Positions 8,893 to 17,290 are shown, counted from the stretch's first letter. The stretch: 64,000 nucleotides of DNA from Saccharopolyspora erythraea (GCF_018141105.1 NZ_CP054839.1:7443411-7507410), one strand, 5' to 3'. The notes: a model not told the origin generated them from the letters alone. Numbers and translations: made by a program.

Positions 8893-9324
8893 TCAGCCGT
8901 TCCAGGCGTGCCAGAAAGGAGTGCGGTCCTCCCCGACGGTGATCAGGGCATCCTTCAGTGCATGGGGCCGCACGTCGGTGTCGGCGAGCTGGTCATGCGG
9001 CAGCCAGCGGAACTCCAGGTGGTCTTCCTGGCTGACGGGTTCCGGGTCGGTGATGGTGACATCGAAGACGAAGTTGATCTCGTGATGCGTGGTGCCGCGT
9101 TCGATGTATCCGTGCTCGACCGCGCCGAGGAAGCCGGTGATCTTGGCTTCGGTGCCGAGTTCCTCGTCCAACTCGCGCACGAGGGCGGCTTCCACCTTTT
9201 CGCCGGGTTCGACGTGGCCACCAGGCAGGAAGGACCATGACTTCGTGCGTTGTCGCACCACGAGGAGTTGGCCGTTGCGGCGGATGACAGCGCGGGCGAT
9301 GATCTCGGTGGTCGCGGCGCCCAT
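8893..9324 (-). CDS. Nudix hydrolase
   Basis: A 143-residue Nudix-fold pyrophosphohydrolase. The Nudix box is complete: GGHVEPGEKVEAAL followed by VRELDEELG (about residues 35-57), with the REL-EE residues that bind the metal. The preceding strand, ARAVIRRNGQLLVVRQR, and the SWSFLPGG entry match the family. Substrate cannot be told from sequence; nucleoside diphosphate derivatives are usual. The ATG at 9322-9324 lies only 43 bases from the start of the divergent APH-like gene, so the two probably share a promoter region. The C-terminus ends in a Trp-rich tail (FWHAWNG). Confidence 0.88.
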   Translation of the reverse strand: MGAATTEIIARAVIRRNGQLLVVRQRTKSWSFLPGGHVEPGEKVEAALVRELDEELGTEAKITGFLGAVEHGYIERGTTHHEINFVFDVTITDPEPVSQEDHLEFRWLPHDQLADTDVRPHALKDALITVGEDRTPFWHAWNG

Positions 9325-9366
9325 GTATGCCTTTCGTGTCGGTACGTGCCTTTAGTGTGACGGCTT

Positions 9367-10359
9367 GTGGCGATTCCAGAGCTTACTGGCCAGGATGTCG
9401 CGGCAGGCGTGGGCGAGCTACTGCCGGAGGCGGCCCCGATTCGCCCGCTGCGGCCCTTGCGGCAAGGCCGTAGCCATGCGTCATGGGTGCTGGAATCGTC
9501 ACGTGGCCGGCTGGTGGGCAAGGTGTTCCTGGGCCGTCTCGGGGCGGGCGGATTGGCGCGGCTGGCTGAGCATCGCCGCGTGTGTGAGCAGGGAATACCG
9601 GTGCCGGCTGTGCTGGCGTTCACCGCCTCCTGCGCGGCGGTGGCAGGTCGGCCGTTGACCGTGTTCAAGTACCTGCCGGGCAGGGACGCCGAGGAGGCGT
9701 TGCCTTCGCTGGAGTCTGAGACGGTGCTGGAGGTGATGCGGGATACCGGCGCGGCGCTGGCTCGGCTACATCAAGTCCCTGTCGAAGGCTTCGGTGATCC
9801 CCTAGCCGGGCGGGAGGCGACATCAGCGAGCTGGAATGACGTCGTCGTAGGGCGGGCGGAGGCACTGCTGTCTGCTTATCGATCGGTCGACGGCGTTCCG
9901 GCTGCGTTGATCAAGGCGGGCTTGGAGTTGTTGTGCGAGTTGGCCGAGAAGGTGTCGCCGGTGGTGTGGCCGGCGGTCACGCACCTGGATGTGTACCTGC
10001 CCAACATTCTGCTCGATGAGCAGGGCAGCTTTCGTGCGCTCTTGGACTTGGAGCATGTGCGGTGGGGCGATCCGGTGATGGACTTCGTCAAGCCCGCGAT
10101 GTGGATGTTCGCCGATCAACCAGAGTGGGCCGAGGCGTTCATCGACGGCTATCGAGCGTCCAATCGATGGCCTGCAGCCTGGTCGGAGCGGTTGGCCGTG
10201 GCAACAGGGTTGGAGCTGTTGACTGGGGTGGAGTACTGGGTGCGGGTCGCCGATCACGCGATGCGCGAGAACTACCTGCGGCGACTGCGAGCATGGGTTC
10301 AATCTGACGGGGTCGATCATGTGTGGTCGGCGATCAGTCGGACGACTCGGCTCGCGTAA
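9367..10359 (+). CDS. Aminoglycoside phosphotransferase (APH)-family small-molecule kinase
   Basis: The 330-residue protein has the APH/choline-kinase fold. The catalytic loop reads THLDVYLPNILL (about residues 205-216), with Asp and Asn of the HxDxxxxN motif, and the metal-binding DLEHVRWGDPVMD follows about 15 residues later. The N-terminal lobe is short and has VGKVFLGRL as the probable lysine strand. Family members phosphorylate aminoglycosides, homoserine, choline and other hydroxyl compounds, so antibiotic resistance should not be assumed. GTG 9367 is chosen because it gives a short leader and is divergent from the Nudix gene. The 3' end overlaps the convergent P-loop kinase by about 40 bases. 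It may act with the neighbouring kinase/glycosyltransferase cassette, which is speculation. Confidence 0.82.
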   Translation: MAIPELTGQDVAAGVGELLPEAAPIRPLRPLRQGRSHASWVLESSRGRLVGKVFLGRLGAGGLARLAEHRRVCEQGIPVPAVLAFTASCAAVAGRPLTVFKYLPGRDAEEALPSLESETVLEVMRDTGAALARLHQVPVEGFGDPLAGREATSASWNDVVVGRAEALLSAYRSVDGVPAALIKAGLELLCELAEKVSPVVWPAVTHLDVYLPNILLDEQGSFRALLDLEHVRWGDPVMDFVKPAMWMFADQPEWAEAFIDGYRASNRWPAAWSERLAVATGLELLTGVEYWVRVADHAMRENYLRRLRAWVQSDGVDHVWSAISRTTRLA

Positions 10360-10970
10360 GAGCCCCAGTCTTGGGCGGCCGTGTCGAGGACTTGACGTGG
10401 CATGGGAGAGGTCTGCACCCACCGGATCAGCTCGGCTTGCACTTGGCGGATGTGTTCGGAGCGCGCGGCATCCGTGGCGCCGAACTTCTCCAGGTAGCGT
10501 GCCCACTTCGGTCCCCGATGCTGCCGGGTCGACTCGACGCACCGAGCGCGGATTCGGTCGTCGGGGACACTGAGTAGGACCAGGTGCACGCCGAGCGCAG
10601 CGAGCCGCGTCTCGATGTTTCTTACGACCTCACGGCTGATCGGAAGCCCGTACATCGGGACGTCGAAGCCGAGTCCTTCCAGCACGCACGTCGGTGTCCA
10701 CGCGGGCGCGAAGCGATGGCGGGGAAGGGTGCTCGCCTGGAATCGACGGTCGGTTTCCTCGAGGAACGCAGTCAGGCGGTCCAGCCACGACAGGATCAGG
10801 GCGGCGTGTTCGTGGGGTGCGCCGGGAGTGTAGGTGTGCGTGGTGATCGTCGCCGCTTGCGGCATCGCGATCAGCGATTGACAGTCGGCGTCGACGAGCC
10901 GCTCGACGATGCGCTGGTAGACGGAGGTCTTGCCAGCACCCCACACACCGGCCAGCACGCATCCCCTCAC
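10317..10970 (-). CDS. P-loop kinase-like protein, last gene of the epimerase/glycosyltransferase/kinase cassette
   Basis: The protein of about 217 residues begins with a Walker A loop, LAGVWGAGKTS, directly after GTG 10968-10970. This start overlaps the stop of the HPr-kinase-like gene as GTGA and is preferred to an upstream start at 11072, which would lie wholly inside that gene. Downstream are a possible Walker B/base region (VHLVLLSVPDDRIRARC, about residues 140-157) and an Arg-rich lid-like stretch, STRQHRGPKWARYLEKFG. The arrangement resembles thymidylate/adenylate- or gluconate-type P-loop kinases, but I cannot assign a substrate. A role in phosphorylating a sugar, nucleotide or peptide made by the cassette is inferred from the operon. 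The 3' end runs into the convergent APH-like gene. Confidence 0.7.
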   Translation of the reverse strand: MRGCVLAGVWGAGKTSVYQRIVERLVDADCQSLIAMPQAATITTHTYTPGAPHEHAALILSWLDRLTAFLEETDRRFQASTLPRHRFAPAWTPTCVLEGLGFDVPMYGLPISREVVRNIETRLAALGVHLVLLSVPDDRIRARCVESTRQHRGPKWARYLEKFGATDAARSEHIRQVQAELIRWVQTSPMPRQVLDTAAQDWGSYASRVVRLIADHT

Positions 10971-12016
10971 AGTCTCGCCTGCTTGTAGGTCCTCGCAGCG
11001 ATAGCCGGCAGTTCGGCCGGGTCGGTCCACGCCATTGAGTGCACAGGTACTGTCCTGGCCAAGCGCTCCCAAAGTCCGTCGGCCCCGACATTGGAGCCGG
11101 GCAGCGCCTTACTGAGGTCTGAGCCGAGGTTGAGCCAGTCGTCAGCGAAGAAGTCCTCGGCACCGAAGTCGAGGTGTTCTCGAAGGAAGTTCCCGTCGTC
11201 CTCGGCTGCCGACGCCTGTGCCGAGCGGGTGAGGATCACGAGTTGCGCGACCTCGGTCACCGGAAGTACCCGACGGTCGAACAGCGTGGAGATTTCCCAT
11301 GGTGTGAGTTCGAGCTTGCCGTCCACGAGGTATCGCCCTCGGTTGGGCTCGTAGCGCTTCAGCGCAGTCGTCAGTGTGGGGGAGCCGCTGATGCCTTCCG
11401 GGGTAAAGCGAGCAGACAGCGGCACCCCTGTCGCGTTCCATTGCCATGTCTCCGTGGGATTGAGCACGGTGCGATCGTTAGAGACGGGATGTGCGCCGTG
11501 ATCTTCGATAAGGTGGGTGAACACGGTGGTCTTGCCGGAACCGGACTGGCCGGCGATGAGCACGCCCTGTCCGTCGATGTCCACCGCGGCGGCGTGTACA
11601 CAGCGACCTCCCCGTACCTCCCCACCGCGCATGATGAGCTGGCGCACGACTCGAGTACCGACCGTTGCCGCTACGTGGGCGTGCTCGGCGGCGATGAGCA
11701 CGAGGCCCGCGGTTCTGATGATCACGTGGTCGGCGCTGTTCTCGGGAAGTAGGATCTCGCGGTCCTCGGTGAGCCAGGCGTGATAGCGCTGTTCGGGGTG
11801 GCTGGTGCGCGTCGTGGTCGGCGGGTGCTGGGCGAGGGACTTGCGTGCCTCGGCGACGGTGGCCGCGTCGCGCGCGACCGTGATCGTCATGTGCGGCTCA
11901 CTCTCACCGGCGGACAACAGGAACGGGCTCACGTAGTGGTGCACGGCGACGTGGATTTCGTTGGACGCGTTGAGCCGGCATACGCAGGTCCCGAGGTCAA
12001 GGAATCGCGATTCCAT
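10967..12016 (-). CDS. HPr kinase/phosphorylase-like (HprK C-terminal fold) protein
   Basis: The 349-residue protein has an HprK-type P-loop, LIAGQSGSGKTTVFTHL (about residues 153-169), preceded by GGRCVHAAAVDI and followed by the conserved SNDRTVL strand (about 179), a pattern shared by HprK-like kinases outside the sugar phosphotransferase system. There is no HPr gene nearby, and the N-terminal 100 residues are not a standard HprK N-domain. HprK-like proteins occur in actinobacterial biosynthetic clusters, and in lasso-peptide loci such a kinase phosphorylates the peptide; here no lasso maturation genes are seen. ATG 12014-12016 overlaps the glycosyltransferase stop as TGATG; an internal ATG at about residue 43 is an alternative. 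Substrate unknown. Confidence 0.75.
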   Translation of the reverse strand: MESRFLDLGTCVCRLNASNEIHVAVHHYVSPFLLSAGESEPHMTITVARDAATVAEARKSLAQHPPTTTRTSHPEQRYHAWLTEDREILLPENSADHVIIRTAGLVLIAAEHAHVAATVGTRVVRQLIMRGGEVRGGRCVHAAAVDIDGQGVLIAGQSGSGKTTVFTHLIEDHGAHPVSNDRTVLNPTETWQWNATGVPLSARFTPEGISGSPTLTTALKRYEPNRGRYLVDGKLELTPWEISTLFDRRVLPVTEVAQLVILTRSAQASAAEDDGNFLREHLDFGAEDFFADDWLNLGSDLSKALPGSNVGADGLWERLARTVPVHSMAWTDPAELPAIAARTYKQARL

Positions 12017-13281
12017 CAGCAGCCTTTCGGTGTGACGGTGCTACGGCGGCGCAGCCAGTGCGGTTGTCCGGGCTGGGTGATCTCCGGGGCTCCCAGGGCG
12101 TCTTGATCGACGTGCTCGCTCAGCCACCGCGGCTGACCGGCGCAGTAGCGGTCGACGGTCGGCTTCGCTCGTGGCGAGATGGCGTTGAGCCACGCTCGGC
12201 AGCGCCGTACCAGCCCAGCGCCGATCTGCTGCCACGACAGCTCTCGTTCGATGCAGCGACGGCCTCCCCGCCCCATCTGATGGAGTGTGTCGGGGTCGCG
12301 CAGCAGCGCGGCGATCCGCGTGGGCCACATGTGCAAGTCGTCGTCGACGAGCACGCCCGGATGTGCGGCGGGAAGGCCGGTCACGGCTTCGCTTGTGCCC
12401 AGCACCGGCAGCCCTGCAGCGAGGTAGTCGAGAACCTTCATTTTCGCGCCCGATCCCGCGGTCAGCGGCGCGAGTGCGAGGGTGGTGCGTTCCAAGGCTT
12501 GGTCGATCGTGTCCACGCGGCCGGTGAACTCGATGCCTTGACCTCCGCGGGTTAGCGCGGCGGGGCCGCGGCCGACGATGCGCGCCCGAACGTCGAGACC
12601 GTCGGCGCGCAGTGCAGGCATGATCACGCTGCGAATGGCCTCGACCGCGCGAGCATTGGGTTGGTAGTAGAGGTTGCCAACGAAGACCAACGTCGCGGCG
12701 TCGGTATCCGGTCCCCAGTAGCGGCGCTGGTTCGGGTCGGCACCGTTGGGCAGCAACGCCGTTCGCAGCGCGGGAACACCCGCATTGGCTGCCAGCTCAT
12801 TTTCGTTGTCCGTAGAAACGATCACGTTGTCGGCGGTACGCAGCGCGATGCGCTGTGTCGTCGCGTGGGTCTGCACTGTCTCCGGCGGCTCACCGACGCT
12901 GGCTGCGACTGCGGCGTCGTCGTCGTGCATGTCGTACACCAAACGCCCACCCAGCAGACCGGCTAGCTCACGCCCAATGGCAACAAGCGATTCCGCTTCG
13001 CACAAAACAAGGAAGTCCACCACAGCTCGTCCGAGGAGCCCGGCGAGTGCGCGGGGCACGTAGAAGTCGCTGGGATGTATGAGCACGACATCGAACGGCC
13101 AGTCCGTGGCCTCACCGTAGTCCGCACCGCGATCGCACAGCACCAGCGTGACAGCGGCGCCGGCGCGGTGACTGTGCTCGGCAAGCGCAAGGACACGTGC
13201 AGGCGTGCCTGCCAATGCTCGACCGCGCCACACGTTCGGCGTATCGAGCACGAAGACGAGGTTCGGGACGGCAGCGCTCAT
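12016..13281 (-). CDS. Glycosyltransferase, GT4-like (GT-B fold)
   Basis: A 421-residue glycosyltransferase. The C-terminal donor-binding half has LVFVGNLYYQPNARAVEAI, GRGPAAL, IEFTGRVDTIDQAL and the acidic/Gly segment GSGAKMKVLDYLAAGLPVLGTSEAVTGL, the usual GT4 signature with the conserved KMKVLDYLAAG Lys region. The N-terminal half has LVYDMHDDDAA and a NGADPNQR turn. The start is ATG 13279-13281 (MSAAVPNLVFVLD), which overlaps the epimerase stop as ATGA; an upstream in-frame start at 13374 is less likely. No signal peptide or membrane anchor, so it acts in the cytoplasm. Donor is probably a nucleotide sugar, perhaps the product of the neighbouring epimerase; the acceptor is unknown. The last 50 residues are basic and low complexity. 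Confidence 0.85.
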   Translation of the reverse strand: MSAAVPNLVFVLDTPNVWRGRALAGTPARVLALAEHSHRAGAAVTLVLCDRGADYGEATDWPFDVVLIHPSDFYVPRALAGLLGRAVVDFLVLCEAESLVAIGRELAGLLGGRLVYDMHDDDAAVAASVGEPPETVQTHATTQRIALRTADNVIVSTDNENELAANAGVPALRTALLPNGADPNQRRYWGPDTDAATLVFVGNLYYQPNARAVEAIRSVIMPALRADGLDVRARIVGRGPAALTRGGQGIEFTGRVDTIDQALERTTLALAPLTAGSGAKMKVLDYLAAGLPVLGTSEAVTGLPAAHPGVLVDDDLHMWPTRIAALLRDPDTLHQMGRGGRRCIERELSWQQIGAGLVRRCRAWLNAISPRAKPTVDRYCAGQPRWLSEHVDQDALGAPEITQPGQPHWLRRRSTVTPKGC

Positions 13282-14336
13282 GATGCTTTGTCCTCCGGCT
13301 CGACACCGTGTGCGGGGAGGCCTGTCGCGATCGTTCGTCGGATTCCTTCTCGCAAGGGGGTACGAGGCCACCACGGCACAATTTGTCGCAGGCGATCCGG
13401 GTTGGCAAATGACATCGACCGTGTTCGGCGTCGGAGACGCTCTGCGTCCACTCGCGTGTCCAGGCGTTGGCCGATGATGCTGGCGACAATATCGATGAGC
13501 TCACGACCAGTGGCCGGAACGCCCGAGCCGATGTTGAAGACTCCGCTCCTGCGGGTGCGCAGGAGTGCTAGCAACGCATCGGCAACGTCATCGACGTAGA
13601 CGAAATCGCGTGCCGCTTCCAGGTCACCGAGATAGAGCGTCTGGCTACGTCGGGCCTGCCGGAGGACCTCGGGAAGCAGGTGTGGGTGCGGATCACCGGG
13701 GCCGTAGACGTTGAACAGGCGAGCGACCACGGTGGTGCATGATCCGAGGCGGTGCGCCTGGTCCTGCAGTAGACGTTCGCTGAAGAGCTTCGACCAGCCG
13801 TACACGCCCTGTGGTTGCAGCTGGTCGTCCTCGTGGTGTGGGCGGTTGGTCGGCGCATACACGTCGGCGGTCGAGGCGAACACCAACCGTTGTGGCGGGT
13901 TGACCGCACAGGCATCGAGCACATGTTGGGTGCCCAACACGTTGATCGCCAATGTTTCGGCAGGTGCTCTGTCACAAGCGGGGATGAAGTGTTGCGCAGC
14001 AAGATGCACCACAGCCCAGGGCCGTTCTGCCGCCATGAGCTGGACAAGCTCTGAACGCTGGCGGATGTCGAGTACCTGACGCCGTACCTCGGGGTAATCG
14101 GCGAACTCGTTCAGTCGGTGCAGCGTTCCGGCACTGCCATCATCTACCGCCACGACACGGAACCCCCGTGCGCGAAGCGCACGCACCACGGGAACACCGA
14201 TCAGACCGGCTGCGCCCGTGACGAGTACGACGCGGGAGTGATCGGTGTCGTACGTCTCGTTCACCGGGCCTACCTCGCCCGCTTGCCCTACGGAATAGTG
14301 ATTGCATCTTCGCTCGGAAGAGATCTTCATTCGCAT
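13278..14336 (-). CDS. NAD-dependent nucleotide-sugar epimerase/dehydratase (extended SDR)
   Basis: The 352-residue protein is a GalE-like extended short-chain dehydrogenase. The Rossmann motif VLVTGAAGLIG lies at about residues 37-47; ASTADVY and the catalytic YGWSK (Tyr-x-x-x-Lys) follow near 150-175, then ARLFNVYGPGDP and DFVYVDDVADAL. The chosen ATG (14334-14336) has GAAAGAGGA six bases upstream, which gives an unusual 35-residue leader before the fold; a GTG at about residue 25 (VNETYDTDH) is an alternative. The gene overlaps the glycosyltransferase start. It probably supplies an activated sugar for that transferase. Substrate cannot be assigned from the residues visible. Confidence 0.87.
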   Translation of the reverse strand: MRMKISSERRCNHYSVGQAGEVGPVNETYDTDHSRVVLVTGAAGLIGVPVVRALRARGFRVVAVDDGSAGTLHRLNEFADYPEVRRQVLDIRQRSELVQLMAAERPWAVVHLAAQHFIPACDRAPAETLAINVLGTQHVLDACAVNPPQRLVFASTADVYAPTNRPHHEDDQLQPQGVYGWSKLFSERLLQDQAHRLGSCTTVVARLFNVYGPGDPHPHLLPEVLRQARRSQTLYLGDLEAARDFVYVDDVADALLALLRTRRSGVFNIGSGVPATGRELIDIVASIIGQRLDTRVDAERLRRRTRSMSFANPDRLRQIVPWWPRTPLREGIRRTIATGLPAHGVEPEDKAS

Positions 14337-14468
14337 GTGTAGTTCCTCTTTCGAATTCAGCGATGAGGTCGGCCGCAGCAGGCGCCGTTGCTCGAGGCTG
14401 CGGCCGACCTCTGTACGGCCTGGTGTCGGTGTCGGGGTCCTCGACCGCAGGCCGTGTCTTGATGCGTT

Positions 14469-14669
14469 TCAAGGCTTGCAGGACCGCTCGCAGGCAAGCG
14501 GATCCTTCGCTGCCTCGACTGGGTTGTGGACCGGTGTGAGCGCCGGGAGTGGAATCGGCATGGTTCTCATGTCCGCTGGCAATTCCCAGCCGAGGTCCCC
14601 AGTCCAGGCGGTCACGTATCCGTCGGGGCTTTGGTCAGCGCTGTGTCTGCCCACAGCGACGCAAGTCAT
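14469..14669 (-). CDS. Small hypothetical protein, coupled to the cassette
   Basis: A 66-residue protein of unknown family: MTCVAVGRHSADQSP at the start, a Trp-containing GYVTAWTGDLGWEL in the middle and CERSCKP at the end. ATG 14667-14669 overlaps the stop of the preceding small gene as ATGA, which is the main evidence that it is real. It ends about 130 bases before the epimerase ribosome-binding site. No signal peptide. The Cys-containing tail and small size would also fit a modified-peptide precursor, but no maturation enzyme is recognised, so this remains an idea only. Confidence 0.45.
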   Translation of the reverse strand: MTCVAVGRHSADQSPDGYVTAWTGDLGWELPADMRTMPIPLPALTPVHNPVEAAKDPLACERSCKP

Positions 14670-14875
14670 TGCGGGCGGTTTGGCAAGATCGTGTCGTCCG
14701 ATCCGGAAGCCAAAGCGGCTAGCAACTCGCTCAGTGCCTCGACGTGATTGCCGACGACATGGGTGATGTTTGCCGGCGGCGCCAGGAGCTTGATGCCACG
14801 TGGGGTGCGGGCAAGTCGGAGCGTAACCCGATTTCGTCGGTGATCTTCAGCAGCGATCTCGATCCATTTCTGCAC
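14666..14875 (-). CDS. Small hypothetical protein, first gene of the cassette
   Basis: A 69-residue protein starting at GTG 14873-14875, chosen because AGGGAAGG lies six bases upstream; the same frame stays open to 14983 but without a better start. The sequence reads like a compact alpha/beta domain (QKWIEIAAEDHRRNRV, VTLRLARTPRGIKLLAPP, then a helix with HVEALSELLAALA). I do not recognise the family. Small proteins of this sort often accompany actinomycete XRE regulators, and an XRE gene starts divergently 430 bases away. The stop overlaps the next small gene. Confidence 0.5.
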   Translation of the reverse strand: MQKWIEIAAEDHRRNRVTLRLARTPRGIKLLAPPANITHVVGNHVEALSELLAALASGSDDTILPNRPQ

Positions 14876-15302
14876 TGCGTGCCTTCCCTGGTCGGTAGGG
14901 TGTCCGGGCGGCGCGGCGGGGGGCTTGGCGGTCGCGCCGCCCGGACGTGGAACCCTGGTCCGGCGTCGAGTTCGGGGCACCACGCCGGACCAGGTGCCTA
15001 TGCGGTCGTCTCGAAACGCTTTCCCTGATCAATTTCCTACGGGCTGCGTACGCCAGGTCCGCAGTAAGCTGTGATGGCACACGTCTTCAGCTCCGTGACC
15101 GCGTTCAGAGACATTTGTGTCTTGCCCGCTGCTCAGCGCCGCTGCCGAGCTCGTCTGAAACAGTGCGTTGAGCTGCCATGGCCCAAGCTTCGCGCTCATG
15201 GGCGTCAGCCGGAACGAACCGAACGCGCACCGGAGACGAACCCACGACGCACTCCGGCGCTGACTACTGGATGCATCGGTGCCACTGAGCGATCATGGGA
15301 GA
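14876..15302. other. Divergent intergenic region between the cassette and the XRE regulator
   Basis: About 430 bases between the divergent starts at 14875 and 15303. No gene with a credible start and ribosome site is seen. It must hold the promoters of both transcription units, but I cannot pick out convincing -35/-10 pairs. Confidence 0.5.
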
Positions 15303-16736
15303 ATGCCGACCATCGCTCGTTGGACCGGGTTCGAGGCCAAGCTGCTTCGAGACGCGCTTCGGCTCACGGTCAATGACTTCGCAGCGTTGCTGGGTGTGAG
15401 CACAAGGACGATCAACAAATGGGAGTCAAAGCGAGCCGAAATCACGCCGCTCCCCGAGATGCAATCGGCCCTCGACACCGCGCTCACTCGAGCAGCAGAC
15501 GACGTTCGTGAAAGGTTCGACCAACTCAAGCAGGCCGCCTACGGAGCTGGAGAGCCTCGCACCGTGCAGGCTTACCGGCCCGCCGTCACCGCTGGGTCGG
15601 CCGGTTCGTCGCAGACCATGGTCGGCAACATTGTGGAGTTCATCGGGAGCGACATGGCAACACGTCGAGAGTTTCTGGAGCTGTCGCTGCTCACCGGCAC
15701 AGCTCTCGTAGTCCCGGTGAGGCACTGGGCCGCTGCTTCCCCGGTCGTCCCCGTCAAGCCCGGCCAGGTCGGCCCCGACGAGATCGACAGCCTGGAGCAG
15801 GCCGTGGACCTGTTCCGACGATGGGACGCATCAGGCCAAGGGGGCTTGCACCGCAAAGCCGTGCTCGGTCAGCTCAACGCCGTGGTCGAAACCCTTGAGC
15901 ACAGCCATCCGGCCGCCGCTCAGCGTCGGCTGTTCGAAGTCGTCGGTCAGCTCGCCCAGCTCGCAGGGTGGATGACTTGGGATGCAGGCTTTCCCGTCGG
16001 GGCTCAGCGCTACTTCCTCTACGCCTTGGATGCCTGCAAACATGCCGGTGCGCTGGATCTCGGGGCGAAGGTTGTCGGGGACATGGCGCAGCTGTCCAAG
16101 GCGTTGGGCCAATATGAGGACAGTCTGGCCATGGTCCGTACTGCGCTGGCGACCCTGCCCAGGAACGCCAACCCGTTGGTTCGCTCCGAGCTGCACGGCC
16201 ACGAAGCGTGCGCTTATGCGCGGTTCGGAAGGGACGAGGCAACGAATACCCGCCGGTCGGCCGAAGCCTCGTTGGAGGCATTCGATCAAGCGACCGCGGA
16301 TGCTCATCAACCCTGGAACCAGTACATGGACCGCGCGGAAGTCGAGAGCCTGGCTTCCGCCGCGTACACCCAGCTCGCACTACGAGACACCAGGTCAGAG
16401 CGCGTGACGACCTATTCGCAGCATGCCGAGGTCCACGCACTCAACGCCGCGGCCCATCGACAGCAGCACCGGCTGCGCAGCCGGTTGTTCGACGACCTCC
16501 GGATGAGCAAGGTCCGGCTCGCCCAGCAGGAACCGGAGGAGTCAGCAGTGCTCGCACAACGAGCACTGCACCAGGCCGAGGCGATCAGCTCCTCCCACGC
16601 GCTCAACCGCCTCCTCGACCACTCCAGGAACCTCACCGACCGATACGGTGACGTGGTGACCGTCGTTGACTTCCACGCCAACCTGACGGAGTACGTGCAC
16701 AAGGTCGCCCCCGGGAGAAAGAACGATCTGGCGTGA
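15303..16736 (+). CDS. XRE-family helix-turn-helix regulator with TPR-like C-terminal region
   Basis: The 477-residue protein has an N-terminal helix-turn-helix (LLRDALRLTVNDFAALLGVS then TRTINKWESKRAEI, residues about 10-45), a flexible link, an ATRREFLELSLLTGTALVVP segment that resembles the start of the C-terminal region in many Streptomyces XRE regulators, and a long helical tail (about 170-470) that looks like degenerate tetratricopeptide repeats (YALDACKHAGALDLGAKV, LDHSRNLTDRYGD). Such proteins are thought to sense a ligand or peptide through the repeats. ATG 15303 is used because GGGAGA is close upstream; an in-frame start at 15279 is possible. Its stop overlaps the GNAT start as GTGA. 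It may control the divergent cassette; this is inference. Confidence 0.82.
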   Translation: MPTIARWTGFEAKLLRDALRLTVNDFAALLGVSTRTINKWESKRAEITPLPEMQSALDTALTRAADDVRERFDQLKQAAYGAGEPRTVQAYRPAVTAGSAGSSQTMVGNIVEFIGSDMATRREFLELSLLTGTALVVPVRHWAAASPVVPVKPGQVGPDEIDSLEQAVDLFRRWDASGQGGLHRKAVLGQLNAVVETLEHSHPAAAQRRLFEVVGQLAQLAGWMTWDAGFPVGAQRYFLYALDACKHAGALDLGAKVVGDMAQLSKALGQYEDSLAMVRTALATLPRNANPLVRSELHGHEACAYARFGRDEATNTRRSAEASLEAFDQATADAHQPWNQYMDRAEVESLASAAYTQLALRDTRSERVTTYSQHAEVHALNAAAHRQQHRLRSRLFDDLRMSKVRLAQQEPEESAVLAQRALHQAEAISSSHALNRLLDHSRNLTDRYGDVVTVVDFHANLTEYVHKVAPGRKNDLA

Positions 16737-17290
16737 CTGACTCACCTGTTGAGTTCCACCGTGTCCCCGTCGAGGAGGCAGGCCCGCTCGGCGACGAGCT
16801 CGGTGAGGTCTACCGCGAAGTGTTCTCCGAGCCCCCGTACAACTACACCGACGAGCACGTTCGCCTGTTCAAAGACCGGTTCGCTGTCCAACACCAGCGC
16901 GAAGGCGCAGGCCTGATCATTGCCCGTGCATCGGACGGGACCATGGCCGGCTTCAGCTTCGGCCTCACCATGCCCCCGTCCGCCCCATGGTGGACCGACC
17001 TCACCACCGACGTGGATCCCGGACTCACCGAGGAGCCACGCGGCCGCACCTTCGTCCTGATCGAACTTCTCGTGCGGACACCCTGGCGGCGTACCGGTGT
17101 GGCGGCCAAGCTCCACGACCTCCTGCTCGAAGACCGTCCGGAACAGCGGGCGACCCTGACGGTCCAACCGGCTGCCGGTCCGGCACAACACGCGTACGCG
17201 AGCTGGGGATGGCGCAAAGTCGCCCAGAAACGTAACCCCCTACCCGGATCACCGATCTTCGACGTGCTTGTCAAATACCTCCAGTCCTGA
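16733..17290 (+). CDS. GNAT-family N-acetyltransferase
   Basis: A 185-residue GCN5-related acetyltransferase. The acetyl-CoA binding segment is VLIELLVRTPWRRTGVAAKLHDLLLED (motif A, Arg-x-x-Gly, about residues 104-130 of the protein), followed by ATLTVQPAAGPAQHAYASWGWRKV, the usual motif B with an aromatic near the end. Substrate unknown. GTG 16733 overlaps the XRE stop as GTGA, so the two are co-translated; XRE/GNAT pairs in actinomycetes are common and this acetyltransferase may modify a small molecule whose level the regulator reads. No membrane segment. Confidence 0.82.
   Translation: MTDSPVEFHRVPVEEAGPLGDELGEVYREVFSEPPYNYTDEHVRLFKDRFAVQHQREGAGLIIARASDGTMAGFSFGLTMPPSAPWWTDLTTDVDPGLTEEPRGRTFVLIELLVRTPWRRTGVAAKLHDLLLEDRPEQRATLTVQPAAGPAQHAYASWGWRKVAQKRNPLPGSPIFDVLVKYLQS

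Noticed and set aside
9367-10359. Aminoglycoside resistance gene
   Set aside because: The fold is APH-like, but the family covers many kinases and no subgroup motif points to antibiotics, so no resistance call is made.
14140-14469. TTG-started 110-residue frame ahead of and across the epimerase
   Set aside because: Not listed as a gene because its second half crosses the epimerase, has an Arg-rich shadow-like composition and its TTG start lacks a clear ribosome site; kept as part of a finding.
10317-14875. Lasso peptide or other known RiPP cluster
   Set aside because: The HprK-like kinase suggested it, but there is no asparagine-synthase-like cyclase, transglutaminase-like protease, PqqD-like protein, LanM or YcaO gene in the island part seen.
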